Positions 22,270 to 32,850 of a stretch of DNA of 64,000 nt are shown here, piece by piece. A program made the position numbers and the translations under genes. Where the stretch lies: assembly GCA_035610365.1 (NCBI GenBank), contig CM069432.1, forward strand, positions 229,856,532 to 229,920,531, in the 5' to 3' direction. A model generated the notes under the pieces. It was not told the DNA's origin. It worked only from the letters and a program-made list of their open reading frames with translations, and searched no databases. Each line of letters begins with the position of its first letter. Position 1 is the stretch's first letter. Source of the stretch: Aquatica leii (Eukaryota; Arthropoda; Insecta; Coleoptera; Lampyridae).

Positions 22270-22760
22270 GTAAAAATAACGCTTTTCTATGCTTTTATCA
22301 TTGCTAAAACACGTTTCTGAAAAATCTAAATAAAAATTATTTTCTGTTAGAAACTTAAGTAAATAAACTGCTCTCGCAACATCTCTGAAATATGGTCTTA
22401 TGTAAATTTTATCTCAAATTCTGTCTTCAATAACTTCAATTTGTTCTTACTGAGAAATAAAAATGCATTGATTGCAAAATTTATATATTCGTTAGGAAAA
22501 TTCAATTGATATATTTCAAAACGCTCTCTTAAAAATAAGTTATTTCCTAAAGGATCTGTAAACAAAAATCTTATTTTTATTTCTGATATTAACGTCGCAA
22601 ACTTTTTTAGCTTGGACAGTCGTAGAAACATAATTTTTGTATGTTAACATAAAGCCAAGTCCTTCAAATCATGTTTATGTTATTTTTTTTTTTTTTGATA
22701 CTCTCTTCAAATATTTTAATACATTGTGTTCTAGTCACAGAATCCGTTGTTCTTTTTTGC
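22270..22760 (-). pseudogene. Outer hAT transposase, upstream piece
   Basis: Fragments in several frames: ENNFYLDFSETCFSNDKSIE then EKRYF directly beside the duplication at 22262, a 77-codon frame (22631-22398) rich in Leu, Phe and Lys, and KRTTDSVTRTQCIKIFEE near 22750. The junction with 18519 would restore the dimerisation helix order with one base lost. Composition alone does not identify the 77-codon frame. Confidence 0.5.
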
Positions 22761-23929
22761 AGCTGTGAATATAACGAACTATAAAATTATCAACTAGAAA
22801 TCAAACAGGAGGATAGAAACATTACCAGTACATAAAGCATCAACGTGAAGCATTAAATAATTAAACACAACCAAAATACAAACTTTTATAATCCGATTGT
22901 CTGGATGTGTAATGTATTTTTTACATACACTTCATAAAAGCTTTTTTTCATATACAATGTTCAGTTTTTATTTTGAGGTTTCGCCGTGTAGTAGACGCTT
23001 TCGGAATTCTGCTTTCAACGACTTCATCTAATATCGCAACTTGTTGTATAGAATTAGAAATAAAAATAGATAGGTAATGGGGCTAAAGTTAAAAAAATAC
23101 GTAGGGTTTCTAATGCAGTCACCTAAAGCAATAGCATTGTGATCGGAAGGATTTAAAAAACTCTAAAATTGTTTAACAGAAGTTCTATTCGTTTAAGTTT
23201 AACAAAAAACTGCAACCACTTGGAAGGTATTTGAAACATTGCTTGTTTCGTTACTTATAATAGATACAAATTTTCAAACAGAAATTTCTTTCTTGATATG
23301 TGCTTGACACACGCAAAAAAGGACTAAGGCTTAATAAATTTTATTCTTCGTCATGACCTCGCAGTTTATCATTTTAGGTAAGTATATCTATTATTTTCAC
23401 TTAATTATTGTGTTTTTCAATACTCGTAGGAGTCGTACGATACTATTAATAGTTGTTGAATGTCTTCTTTTTCTAACTAACTAACCATAGCTTAATGTGA
23501 CTTTAAACGTTTGTGCTTTTTAATTTTTTCCTCTGAATCGATTAAACATTTAACACCAGATTTTGTACACTTGGTTTAATCATCTCAGACAAATAACAAG
23601 CACGGAAAACTTTAAAGACAATTATTGACATCACACCCACACAACTAATCACTTTTTTCATCATTTTTTTCTTTAAAATGTCTTTTTTAATCTTGGGTTT
23701 TACACTTTGTTATATTAATAATTAATAAATTTGATTTTGGACGACCTGCACTTTTAATTTTTATTTTTTCTTCTAAAGATAAGAAAGAAAAATAAACTGT
23801 CTTTAAATTTTGCACGCTAAAATTAGTAGAATTTTCCTACGTATTGATACATTACGAGTATTATTACATTATTATTACAACAATCACACCAAACTGGTAA
23901 CAATGGTATGTATTTCAAATATATCCATA
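22761..23929. other. Unrecognised AT-rich stretch
   Basis: No frame above background and no terminal repeat detected. It may include the lost end of the outer hAT. Confidence 0.4.
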
Positions 23930-25040
23930 TCCACAGGCATGACTTGGTGTTCAAAAGCTTGGTTTGAAATCGACCGAAGCTTTCAAAAAATCAAGCCAAA
24001 CTTTTAAAACATCGAGCCAGGCTTTTAAAAAATCAAGCCAAGTTCAAGATTAGCCAAGCCAAGCTTTTACTAAGTTTTTAAGCTGTTGAAAATAATATTA
24101 TCTTAATGTAAAATTTATACCACAAAATAAAGTTTATCGAAGGCAATTTACTTAAATTATATTTTAGCAAACAGCGTCAACTGAAAAAATCAAAACATAA
24201 ATTAAGTAAGTTGTCGAACAGAGTTTTAAGAAAGCGGAATTTAGAATTTACACTTCTTACATTGCAACGCTTTTTGTTTATTTAGTTGAAGTTTGATTAC
24301 AACCACAGATAAACAAAGTATATTTTGTTAAGTTAAGTCAGTGTCAATATCGACAAATAAATATTGGTATTTGCTGTAATTATTGTACTAACCGTTTATT
24401 TTGTACATGACAAAAAATTAAAGAGAACAATAATTAACGCAATACTTGAAGACGTTTTAACATACGGATCTCACAGCATTTACCACCTAGTTAAAATCAA
24501 AAGTCAATCTCCACTTATTTAAATAGAATTACTTTTCAGGCTGGTTTTGTCTATCTAATAGACAAAATCGGCATGAAAACTAATTGCAAATATCTCGAAA
24601 ATGAGCCCTTTTAGACGTTTAGACCAAACCTTTATAGAAAAAAATTTCATTTAACGCCACAAAAAAACTCCTTAAGTTTGTAGTCGTTTATCAGAAACAC
24701 GTTACTAGGTTAATTAGTTTATTTTTTTTAAATCTCAATAAGAAGTCGTGTTGGTGGGCAATAAATTATTTGCTTTGGATATTATTTGTTATGGCGACGT
24801 TTCGCAAACTGAACTTGTCTTCCTCGGGCTTTCAGTTATCCTGAGCAATAATTAAATGAATTTACAAACTACAGCTTTCACATTTGAATAAATTGACCCA
24901 ACTATACTGCAAGATTCTTTACTAATTAGAAGCAAAAGGAGGAAAATAATAAATTAATATAGAAGTTACTAGGTTACTTCATAACTCTGGATCAATCTGA
25001 AGTCAAGCGGGAACGCGTTATCAAGTGTACACATTCAAAC
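23930..25040. repeat. Dispersed repeat R, copy 1
   Basis: Begins with degenerate tandem units around CAAGCCAAGCTTTTAAAAAA (about 23960-24075), followed by a single-copy body. The body matches a second copy interrupted by insertions at 44436-48731: TAAAGTTTATCGAAGGCAAT, GACGTTTTAACATACGGATC and TTTAACGCCACAAAAAAACT all recur there. Copy 1 has about 220 extra bases near 24720-24950. No coding frame is seen. Class unknown; it could be a non-autonomous transposon or a satellite-related unit. Confidence 0.75.
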
Positions 25041-25339
25041 CTCTCATCGTAAATACTCTGCCTACCACATGTAAATAAATTTCGTATTGCGTAACCATAA
25101 AATGTTTATTGTTTATTTCTTATTATCAAATTAATAATTAAATAATGAAGTAAATGTAATTATAAATTTAGGTTTATTTAATAATATTTTTATTACTTCC
25201 ACGTATAGGCGCCTTTTCCATTCACTTCAGTTCGAAGTTATGAGGTAACCTATGCTAGCGGTTGGGTAATTATTTATGTTGTGGCAGTGAGCTATAACAC
25301 GTGCGGAATACGTGTTCCAAGGTCATACGCTACTTTTGC

Positions 25340-25480
25340 GGAAAGAGCAAGAAAAAATTTGAAAGAGCTTGGAAAAGCTTGAAAACCAAGCCAAGTCAAA
25401 CTTTTATTTTTAAAAAACTTGACTTAAGCCAAGCTTTTACAATGCTTTTACGTTTCAAGCCAAGTTATTCGGCTTGGCGA
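25340..25480. repeat. Second CAAGCCAAG tandem block
   Basis: Degenerate units of the same type as at 23960 (AAGCCAAGCTTTTACAATGC, TCAAGCCAAGTTATTCGGC), some inverted (GAGCTTGGAAAAGCTTG). It may be the far boundary of repeat R, giving a unit of about 1.5 kb between two tandem blocks. Confidence 0.55.
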
Positions 25481-26325
25481 ATCTATAATTTCAAACTCGA
25501 ATAATGCACATATTGACTGTGCACAACAGCTAGTTTAAGATATAGACTCTCACGAAGAACGGGAACGAAGTGTTAACAGGATTACTGTTTGTCCAATCAG
25601 AGCGCGAAATTTCTTTAGCCGTGCACTTAACTGACTTAAGCATAAATGTATATTAAAAAGAATCGCTTGTGCAAATTGCATATTGGGTATTAGGTAACTA
25701 AAAATACACAATAAAAGCAAATTAATAATTAGTAGGTGGTGCAATCCAAAACGTTATGTATTATGATAACTGAAAGCTATTTTATTCCTACTGTAGCTGA
25801 TTCGGACTCTTCGTTTTGCTTAAACATTCAAAATAAAAATTTTATTCATTTATTTAAGAAATGATATAACATGAACTAAATTATAACAATAATTTTTTAA
25901 CGATATACATTTCTTCAATAGATATCAAGTCATTTAAAGCGACGAACGCCAAATATAATCTAAAAGCAAGAGTTCTGTACTTTTTAAATACGTAAAGAGT
26001 TTGCGAAAAAAATTGAAACGGGAAAATCACAAAAAGTTTGACAAACACGCTACAATAAACACGTCTAAAGCAATATTTATATCAAGATGGTGATTTTTTC
26101 CAGTACGGAAGCAAATACTTAAAAAGATTAATTTTTAAACAATGACGATTCAAGATTCGTATATAATACCTTAAGATCATTGTTAATAAACTTTGCCAAA
26201 ACCTTAGTATCAAAACTGTACTACATTTGAGACTGTATGTCGTTGTAAGGTCGTTAACCAATCACGTACTTTGCCTATCCTGCAAATAGCGGATTTCGTC
26301 TTTAGTTTTAATTCATTAGTTAGCT
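25481..26325. other. No gene recognised
   Basis: AT-rich. TTTCAAACTCGAATAAT at 25490 recurs at about 61397 (A for the second T), suggesting another old shared repeat. Otherwise nothing seen. Confidence 0.4.
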
Positions 26326-26333
26326 ATCCAGTA

Positions 26334-29140
26334 TAGTGATGTGCCATGGTAAATTACCGTCTAAGTAAATTTATCGGAAAGTATTAAACATGGTAGTTGA
26401 AAGTAAGTAATTTACTAGTAAATTACAAGTAAAATACCTTAACATTCAAAATTCCCTCCAATATTTAGCAATGTGATTTTTATTTGCATAACCTTACAAG
26501 TTATATATTGAGTTTAAAGTTTAAAATAGTATTACATCTTCAATATCTTCAAAAATCTTGATTTCAAAAGTAAAATTACAGAGACTTTTACAAAATGCCA
26601 AGACCAAAATCAATGATTTGGAATTTGTTTAAATTTATGAAAGTGCATGGGAAAGAATTAGTAAGATGCCAATTTTGTGCTAAAAAAATTGTTAAAAATG
26701 CAACTAAATTACATAAACATTTACAACAATGTAAAAATTGTCCTAATAATATTAAACCATTGTCGACGAACGAAGTACAAGTAACACTAAATGTTATGAC
26801 ATCGATTTCTCATACCCATCTACTTCCAAAGCGACTACCAGTCAAATCACAGAGTTTGTTGATACCATATTTGTTAAACAACAAAATTTGAAGAGGAATT
26901 CGCAAGAACAATTTACTCTTGCTCTTGATAAATGAGTATTGCAAAAAATAAGTATTTTGTAAATTTTATAAAAAAACTTAGACACAATTTTCAAGTGCCA
27001 GGAAGATAAAAATTATTTACTACACTTTTAAATGGAGAGTATAATAGAGTTAGTCAAGTTGTACAGCAAAAACTCAGAGATGCGGAAAGTTTGACATTAC
27101 TTACAGATGGATCGATTGATGTAAATAGATCCCCTCTCATTAATATAATTTATGCTACTCTGAGTATATTTACGACATACTCAGTAAAGAAATAGATACT
27201 GTCGGAAGTAATAAGGTATGTGCGATTGTTACCGGCAATGCAGCAAATATAAAAGGTGCTTGAAGATTGCTGCAAAACAAGTACCTACACTTAATTGCTT
27301 ATGGTTGTGTAGCGTCTTAACTTGCTCTCAAAAGATTTGATTAAATTACTTACTTTTAATAGAACAATTCAAACTTCAGAAAGATATTGCTCAATATTTC
27401 AATAACAAACATCTTCCAAAAAGCGTGTTTAAAAGAGTACAAGAAGATAGAGATCGAAATCCTGTAACTCTGAAAACTCTTGTAGAGATCCGATAGGGTA
27501 CACATGCCATTTTATGTTGGATAGTCTAATTAGAAATCAAATCAAGCTCCAAGCAGTTTGTGTAGTTGTAAATTTCACATATTCAGTAGACAAACAAATA
27601 AAACGACATATTCATGATGACGAGTATTGAGTTAAGACTCACAACTGTCTTGCGATTCTTCAACCTATTTTGCACGCAATTACAATATTTGAGGAAGATC
27701 ACCCAACATTAGGCAAAGTAACTCGGCTACTAAAATCAGTTGAAAGTCAAATAAATGCAGCAGCTAATGTTTTTTCTATTACAGAATGACAAAAGATTGA
27801 ACAGTTATTCAATAAAAGGAAAGATTTTATTTTCCATGAATCCCAATTAGCTGCGAGTTTTCTTGACCCAAATCAGCATGAGAAAAATTTAACACTTGCT
27901 GAAACAAATACTGCCATGGATTTCATCATTAAATGGGGAGCAAAGTTAAATTTCGATGAAAATGAATTACTTCCCGAACTTGCAGAATATAGAAGTAAGT
28001 TCGGAGATTTTTCAAATGAGTCTTATTGGAAAATAACACAAAAATTAGATGGAATTGCTTGTGGAAAGGATTTTATCTTCACAAAATTTTATTACAAATT
28101 ACAACAAAGCTTCTTAATATGCCCGCTACTACTTCAACCTGCGAAAGAAATTTTAAGTTACATTCGAACATAAAAACAAAGAAAAGAAACAGGCTCACCA
28201 TGAAGAGAACTGAAAAACTTGTTTTCGTTAAGCACAATTTACAAGTTTTATGTTTACAAGACATTTTAAAAGCCGTAAATGAAAAATATATTGAGAGAAA
28301 TGCAAATTAAGACGGATTATCTGATAGAAGCAATGACGAAAGTGAAGACAATTACGAGACTGACGAAATAATTGATGATGAGAGTGAAAGCTTAGAGGAA
28401 GAAGAAAGTTACAATGCAGATGAAAGTATGGATGTGAGTGACAATGGCAATACAATGCAGACAACATTTGATAACTTTTTTGATCCAAGGCAAACAGAAG
28501 TTGAAGAACTTCCGACAAAGAATTTATGAATCAAAATTTAAATCAACCATCTCAACCTAGAATTATAATTTTTATAAGTTGGTCATTTATTTTAGAATAA
28601 ATAAATTAGCTAACAGAACAATGTAATAGCGACGGGCGAAATATCGTTACCGATGACTTTGTTGCTGTTACTTGCTGATCACTAAAATATTAGCGACTAA
28701 TAGAAATACAAAACTAGTTACCGGTGATTCCGTAACTACTGCACGATTATTGTTGGTCAAATTATCAGCTTTTCATTGTCTGCGTTGTCAAAATTTTTGA
28801 CGACCTTTTTTTTTAGTTACGAGTTACAAGTGATCTCGGTAGCTTGTAAAAGTAACGGTGACTTAAAAGTAACCGTCGCCAATTCACCGCTGGCCAAAAG
28901 GTAGCACTACAATGTTATAGTTAATTATTATACAATTTCTTATGGAAGTTTGATGTTATACTAGGTAATAATCTAAATTACCTTTTTTATATTTGAATTT
29001 TAACCTATATTTTGTATACATTTATATTACAATGTATATATTTTAGAAAATTTTTTTTTTTTAATTATTCCGATAATTACCTGAAATTTTAAAAAGTAAT
29101 TTATCAAAATATTGATTTTTCCGGAATTTTTCTATCACTA
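26334..29140 (+). mobile_element. hAT transposon with BED finger, complete ends
   Basis: Starts TAGTGATGTGCC and ends with the inverse of TAGTGATAGAAA. Flanking 8-mers are identical, ATCCAGTA, at 26326-26333 and 29141-29148, the expected hAT duplication. 2807 bp. One degraded plus-strand transposase gene lies inside (26595-28310); the 3' 800 bases are non-coding, with GTTAC-rich subterminal motifs around 28640-28870. Older than the 18520 element, judging from the many stops in its gene, although the ends are well kept. Confidence 0.92.
26595..28310 (+). pseudogene. BED-finger hAT transposase, decayed
   Basis: ATG at 26595: MPRPKSMIWNLFKFM, then CQFCAKKIVKNATKLHKHLQ and QCKNC, a BED-type C..C...H..C finger that binds element ends. 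The middle (26890-27900) is broken into many frames, with recognisable bits such as VPTLNCLWLCSVL, HLPKSVFKRVQED and LKTLVEIR. The C-terminus is clear: NMPATTSTCERNFKLHSNIK, then RNRLTMKRTEKLVFVKHNL, the hAT dimerisation domain, stopping at 28310. At least ten stops or shifts. Confidence 0.85.
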
Positions 29141-29425
29141 ATCCAGTATATTCCTATAGGAGATGTAAGAGTAAACACCCTTGTTGACTACATATTCGTT
29201 TTTATTTCAAAATTATAAAAAAAAAAGTTGAAACATTGTACTAGAAATGTTTTATCTGCTACGAAAGAATCTTAGTAGTAACAAATTAAATATTCAAATT
29301 GACAGCCCTGCACAAATTGGCAATACCCAAAGCAATTATAAAACTAATTTTTTACATTCTGAAAGGTTTGTGGTATAATTAATCTAATCTCTTGGCGAAT
29401 TTTCAGCCTAAAACTTTCTAAATTA

Positions 29426-29601
29426 AGGGCCAATTTTACAAAGCTGGTATAGATGTCGGATAAGTTATACTCAGTTTAATTTTAAAATACTGCTATATTA
29501 TTGGTTGTTGGTTTTATTCTAACCAATAATATGTCAGTATTTTGAAATTATACTGAGTATTACTTAACTGAGGTTTATACCATGTTTGCAAAATCGGCCC
29601 T
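29426..29601. mobile_element. 176-bp MITE with AGGGCC termini
   Basis: The two halves form long inverted repeats: AGGGCCAATTTTACAAAGC at the left and, on the other strand, AGGGCCGATTTTGCAAACA at the right, continuing through TAATACTCAGT-like sequence to a central ATTATTGGTT pair. Both ends are flanked by TA, as for Tc1/mariner-derived MITEs. No coding content. Confidence 0.75.
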
Positions 29602-29629
29602 TAGTCGATTTGTATATACTTTGCTGTTT

Positions 29630-30085
29630 AAATAATCCTATAGAAAAAAATCTAATGGTATCAGTACAGAAGACCTAGACGGCTATTCCATTCGTCCCAT
29701 CCATTTTTCTGGTAATAAGGCGGAGAATCATCCTGTTGCAACTAAATCATATTGTTTGGTGCGTCTAAATTGCAAAATACAACTAATGTCAATATCAATC
29801 CCAATTGTAAAAATTGCCGGTACCTTTCTCTAGCCAAGCTAGACCTACAATTCTATCTCCAATAATTTCTTCCAATGCATTTACTTTCTGGGGATGCTGT
29901 ATATGAATCCCCTGCATCCAATGAGGATTTTTCTTAGCACAATATCTACAATTTTGTCGGTTGACGGTTCTATTTAGACAAAATGTTGCTTCATCAGAAA
30001 ACAGAGCACGCTGGATTTGATGTCTATTTTTGTTATCGAATTAAAAACCTTTCGTTTGCGTCATTACGTCGATTATTTTCATGGC
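29630..30085 (-). pseudogene. mariner-type transposase relic
   Basis: Minus-strand pieces: FSDEATFCLNRTVNRQNCRY (first catalytic Asp), KNPHWMQGIHIQHPQKVNAL, IVGLAWLEKGTGNFYNW, then after a shift LQQDDSPPYYQKNGWDEW, and finally PLDFFL*DYLNSKVYT. This matches insect Tc1/mariner-superfamily transposases with ATFHLNGxVNRHNCRYW and LDFFLWGYLKSKVY. Stops and shifts throughout and no terminal repeats found. Confidence 0.75.
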
Positions 30086-30511
30086 TTAGAACTAAAGATA
30101 TATCAATCCTTAAAAAACAATAATTGTTTTGTTTGATCAATTCAGATTTGTTATTCTGACTAGTAATAGTTATTTACATAAAAGTCATGAAAATATCATA
30201 TTACTGAAGAGGAGCTAAAGTTTCAAATCAAGTAAGAGATTTTACTGACGTGTGTTGTATTACATTTTTCTGGAAATTGTAAAAAAAACGAAATTTACAA
30301 ATTTTAGAAATTGATTTTACAGATTCTACAAACATCAAGTTTGTCAATTTTGTTGGCAACTATAGTTACAAAGTAAGTAACTACAGTTTTAAAGTATTTT
30401 TTTTATTTAGAGTCTTGTAAGTTATTTACAGTACTAGTCTGGAAAATTCAATTTTCCTGCTCGTTAATAAGCAGGAAAATGTTGTGGTTTCAAGACGATT
30501 TCCGGAAAAAA
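30086..30511. other. AT-rich spacer
   Basis: No gene or repeat recognised. Confidence 0.4.
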
Positions 30512-30515
30512 ATAT

Positions 30516-30794
30516 TGTAACGAATTTTATCACTCAAAAAACAATGTCTGCGGATAGGATAAATTCTGTTTATCTAAACCGGTATTTGTTTACATTAAAA
30601 GCACGTACGTTTATACGCCGTTTTTACTGGCACGGGAACTTTATTTATCTTAACACACACGTTAATCACTTATTTATTTGAAACCGACGCTCTTCTTAAC
30701 TTTCGACTTCGAACTGACCTCAGCTCTTTTTGAATAGTTTTTATATATCTCTGTTACCTGTAGTAAAGTAGACAATAACTTCGAGAACGTTTCA
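30516..30794 (-). repeat. Solo LTR of gypsy family A
   Basis: 279 bases with TG...CA ends, flanked by ATAT on both sides (30512-30515 and 30795-30798). It shares CTTCGAGAACGTTTCA, the GAACTGACCTCAGC block and TTTATTTATCTTAACACAC with the other A copies. No internal sequence is attached, so it is the product of LTR-LTR recombination. The minus strand carries a TATATAAAAACTATTC promoter-like box near 30740. Confidence 0.85.
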
Positions 30795-30798
30795 ATAT

Positions 30799-32084
30799 AT
30801 AAGATCCCAAATTAATAACTTAACGTTCACTTAATTACATCTTTTTGATCTCGTATTCGTAAGCTTGTTATATGTTCCTTGAATATCTAAATCTTACATT
30901 TCCCAAATAAACCTACACAGAGTTAACAACCTCTCAAATTTTTTTCTTAAATAAAAAGATTCTATTTTATTAGCAAATGTATCTAAGGTATTTATAAACT
31001 ATTTATAAAAAAATGTTCGGTAGTGATTCTGGTAAAATTAAATTATTTTAAAAGTTCGATAAATTTTTTTTTTGAGGTGCTCTGTTTAGGTTTACCTGCT
31101 AACATTTTGTAAGTCACATATTTTAAAAATATAAGCATATGACCAAAACTGCGTGTCTCACAAAAATTTTGCATAATTCGTGAAACCTTATAACTTTTAT
31201 ATAAATGTAAACAAAGTTATCTGTTGCTAAGTTAATATTCAATTTTATTTGAAATAAATAAATCGACTGGTTAAATAGATAATTACCATTGAAAAATTAT
31301 AGATTATTTTTACTTTTTGTGCTATAATTTAAACGTTGAGATCTACAAGAATTGCCTGATTTTGTTATCTACAAAATTAGGTTTCTACAATAAAAAGGTT
31401 ACTAACCGTTTGGTACTAAAAACAATGTCATTGACAAACGTATATCTAACAATACATCTTTTAAAAATCACCAATTACTACAATAAAATAGGATTTTTCT
31501 TGGTAACCGCTTTCTCTTTTGTAATATTGTGCCAGTTTTTCTTATAAAAAGCATATATATGTACCTTTGATAAGTAATTATATGTATCTTATCTATTAAA
31601 TCTAATTGTTGTTTATTCATTGTATTATGCTGAACAATCTCTAAAGGTACATTATATTATTCAAATATGATAACACAAATGTCAGATTAATTATTTAAAA
31701 AATTGTTAATTCTGAGTTTTTATTTTTTATGTCATTTTGAAGCTATCAATAATTAAAAACGACTTTATTTATTGTATTAAAGGCGCAATTCAATATTTCC
31801 ATTGAAGGAACACAAAGCGATAAATCTTCCTGCCGCTTGCTACTAGTAGATTGTTGATGCCGAGACGTCACCTCTCGCCATGTTCTAAGATGTCGAACAG
31901 TGCCGTCATTATCCAATCGTCAGTGCATCGGCGCGGCTTGTACTGTGCGACATAAACTGGAATAATAAAAAAATCATGTCATTAATTCAAGTTTACCATG
32001 AGTCGCCCAAACTATGGAACAACAAAACTATAATTATAACATTATCCTTTTCAAATTTCAAACACAGTTATTCATAGAACTCGT
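30799..32084. other. Mostly unrecognised; possible Tc1 N-terminal scrap
   Basis: 31790-31970 is GC-richer than the flanks and on the minus strand gives ...VRHLRTWREV and RQEDLSLCV, faintly like the linker of Tc1 transposases; I would not rely on it. The rest is AT-rich. Confidence 0.25.
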
Positions 32085-32633
32085 TTTTGCCATTTATTTA
32101 AAAATTTGGTATATAATAAATCTAGTAGTAATGATATTTACTGTTCTATTCCTCACTTTAGTCCTTCAGGACTTTTCCTTAAAAATTTGTTTAAACAATT
32201 TAATAATGTTTCTATTTCTTTTTCTACGAATAATAGTTTAAAATCTTATATTACTAATAATAAAAATCCTATTTCTGCTTTAGATAAATCTGGTGTTTAC
32301 AAAATTTCGTGTTCTTCTTGTAATTCTTCTTATGTCGACCAAATTGGAAAAAAGTTCAAAATTAGATTAAAAGAACATATTTATTTTATTAATAGAAATT
32401 TAAATACTGATATTTCTAATACCTGTTCTGCCTTTGCTAACCACATTTTGTCTACTAGTCATTCTTTTTCTCCTGATCTTGATATTAAATTTCTTGATTT
32501 TTGTAATAAAGGCCATTATCTCAACAATCTTGAATTTTTAGAAATTTTTCGTCTTTCTAATGATAATTCTTCTACGTGTCTTTATGAACTTCTCGACATA
32601 AGCACTTCTCCTCTTCTTAATCCTAAATTCTAA
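32085..32633 (+). pseudogene. Penelope-like element, GIY-YIG end (lineage 2)
   Basis: The frame is open from about 32085 to a TAA at 32631-32633. CSIPHFSPSGLFLKNLF resembles the SIPYFGxxSEKLxKI stretch between reverse transcriptase and nuclease. SGVYKISCSSCNSSYVDQIG carries the GIY-YIG box with two Cys pairs (Gly of YxGQ is Asp), followed by KIRLKEHIYFINRN, FANHILSTSHSF and a terminal domain LDISTSPLLNP. Uninterrupted for about 180 codons, unlike most of the window. The polymerase is missing: a 5'-truncated insertion, as PLEs often make. Confidence 0.8.
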
Positions 32634-32804
32634 TTTTACCTTTCTACTTTTTAAATTTAAATTTATTTTTTATCATTTCTGGCTGTGTGTTTATTGATAG
32701 TTTCAATTTGTTATTTTTGACATTTGTCAGTTTAATTATGTTACTTGGTATGTTCTTTTATAATTTAATGTGTTAGCTATATTTTTAATAATTTATACTG
32801 TTTA

Positions 32805-32850
32805 TAGAAATACTGATGATGACATTTTATAATGTCGAAACATGTTTATA
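32805..32850 (+). ncRNA. Hammerhead-ribozyme-like core in PLE 3' region
   Basis: CTGATGA (32813-32819) is followed by a perfect 6-bp hairpin, GACATT-TTAT-AATGTC (32821-32836), and then GAAAC (32837-32841). CUGAUGA, stem II, GAAA is the conserved hammerhead core. It lies 180 bases after the PLE stop codon. PLEs are reported to carry type I hammerheads in their terminal repeats. Stem III and a convincing stem I with cleavage site were not resolved by eye, so activity is unproven. Confidence 0.55.

Larger units (their letters stand above)
18229..22760 (-). mobile_element. Older (outer) hAT element, split by an inner hAT
   Basis: CAGTGGCGGCGCGTGAG at 18229 is a hAT-type terminus of the kind seen on ZMYM1-like elements. 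On the minus strand 18519-18377 encodes RMKTSFRSTMGQNRLVALAI, the end of a hAT dimerisation domain. The missing preceding part (EKRYF, where relatives have CERSFS) lies just past the inner hAT, at about 22290-22270. Farther upstream on the minus strand (about 22750-22700) KRTTDSVTRTQCIKIFEE is plausible transposase sequence. The other terminus was not found, so the right limit is a guess. Confidence 0.7.

Noticed and set aside
23960-24075. CRISPR-like array
   Set aside because: The units are degenerate, directly abutting and without unique spacers; the context is eukaryotic repeat DNA.
31790-31970. Tc1 transposase N-terminal domain
   Set aside because: The resemblance (RQEDLSLCV) is too short and frame-dependent to report as a gene.
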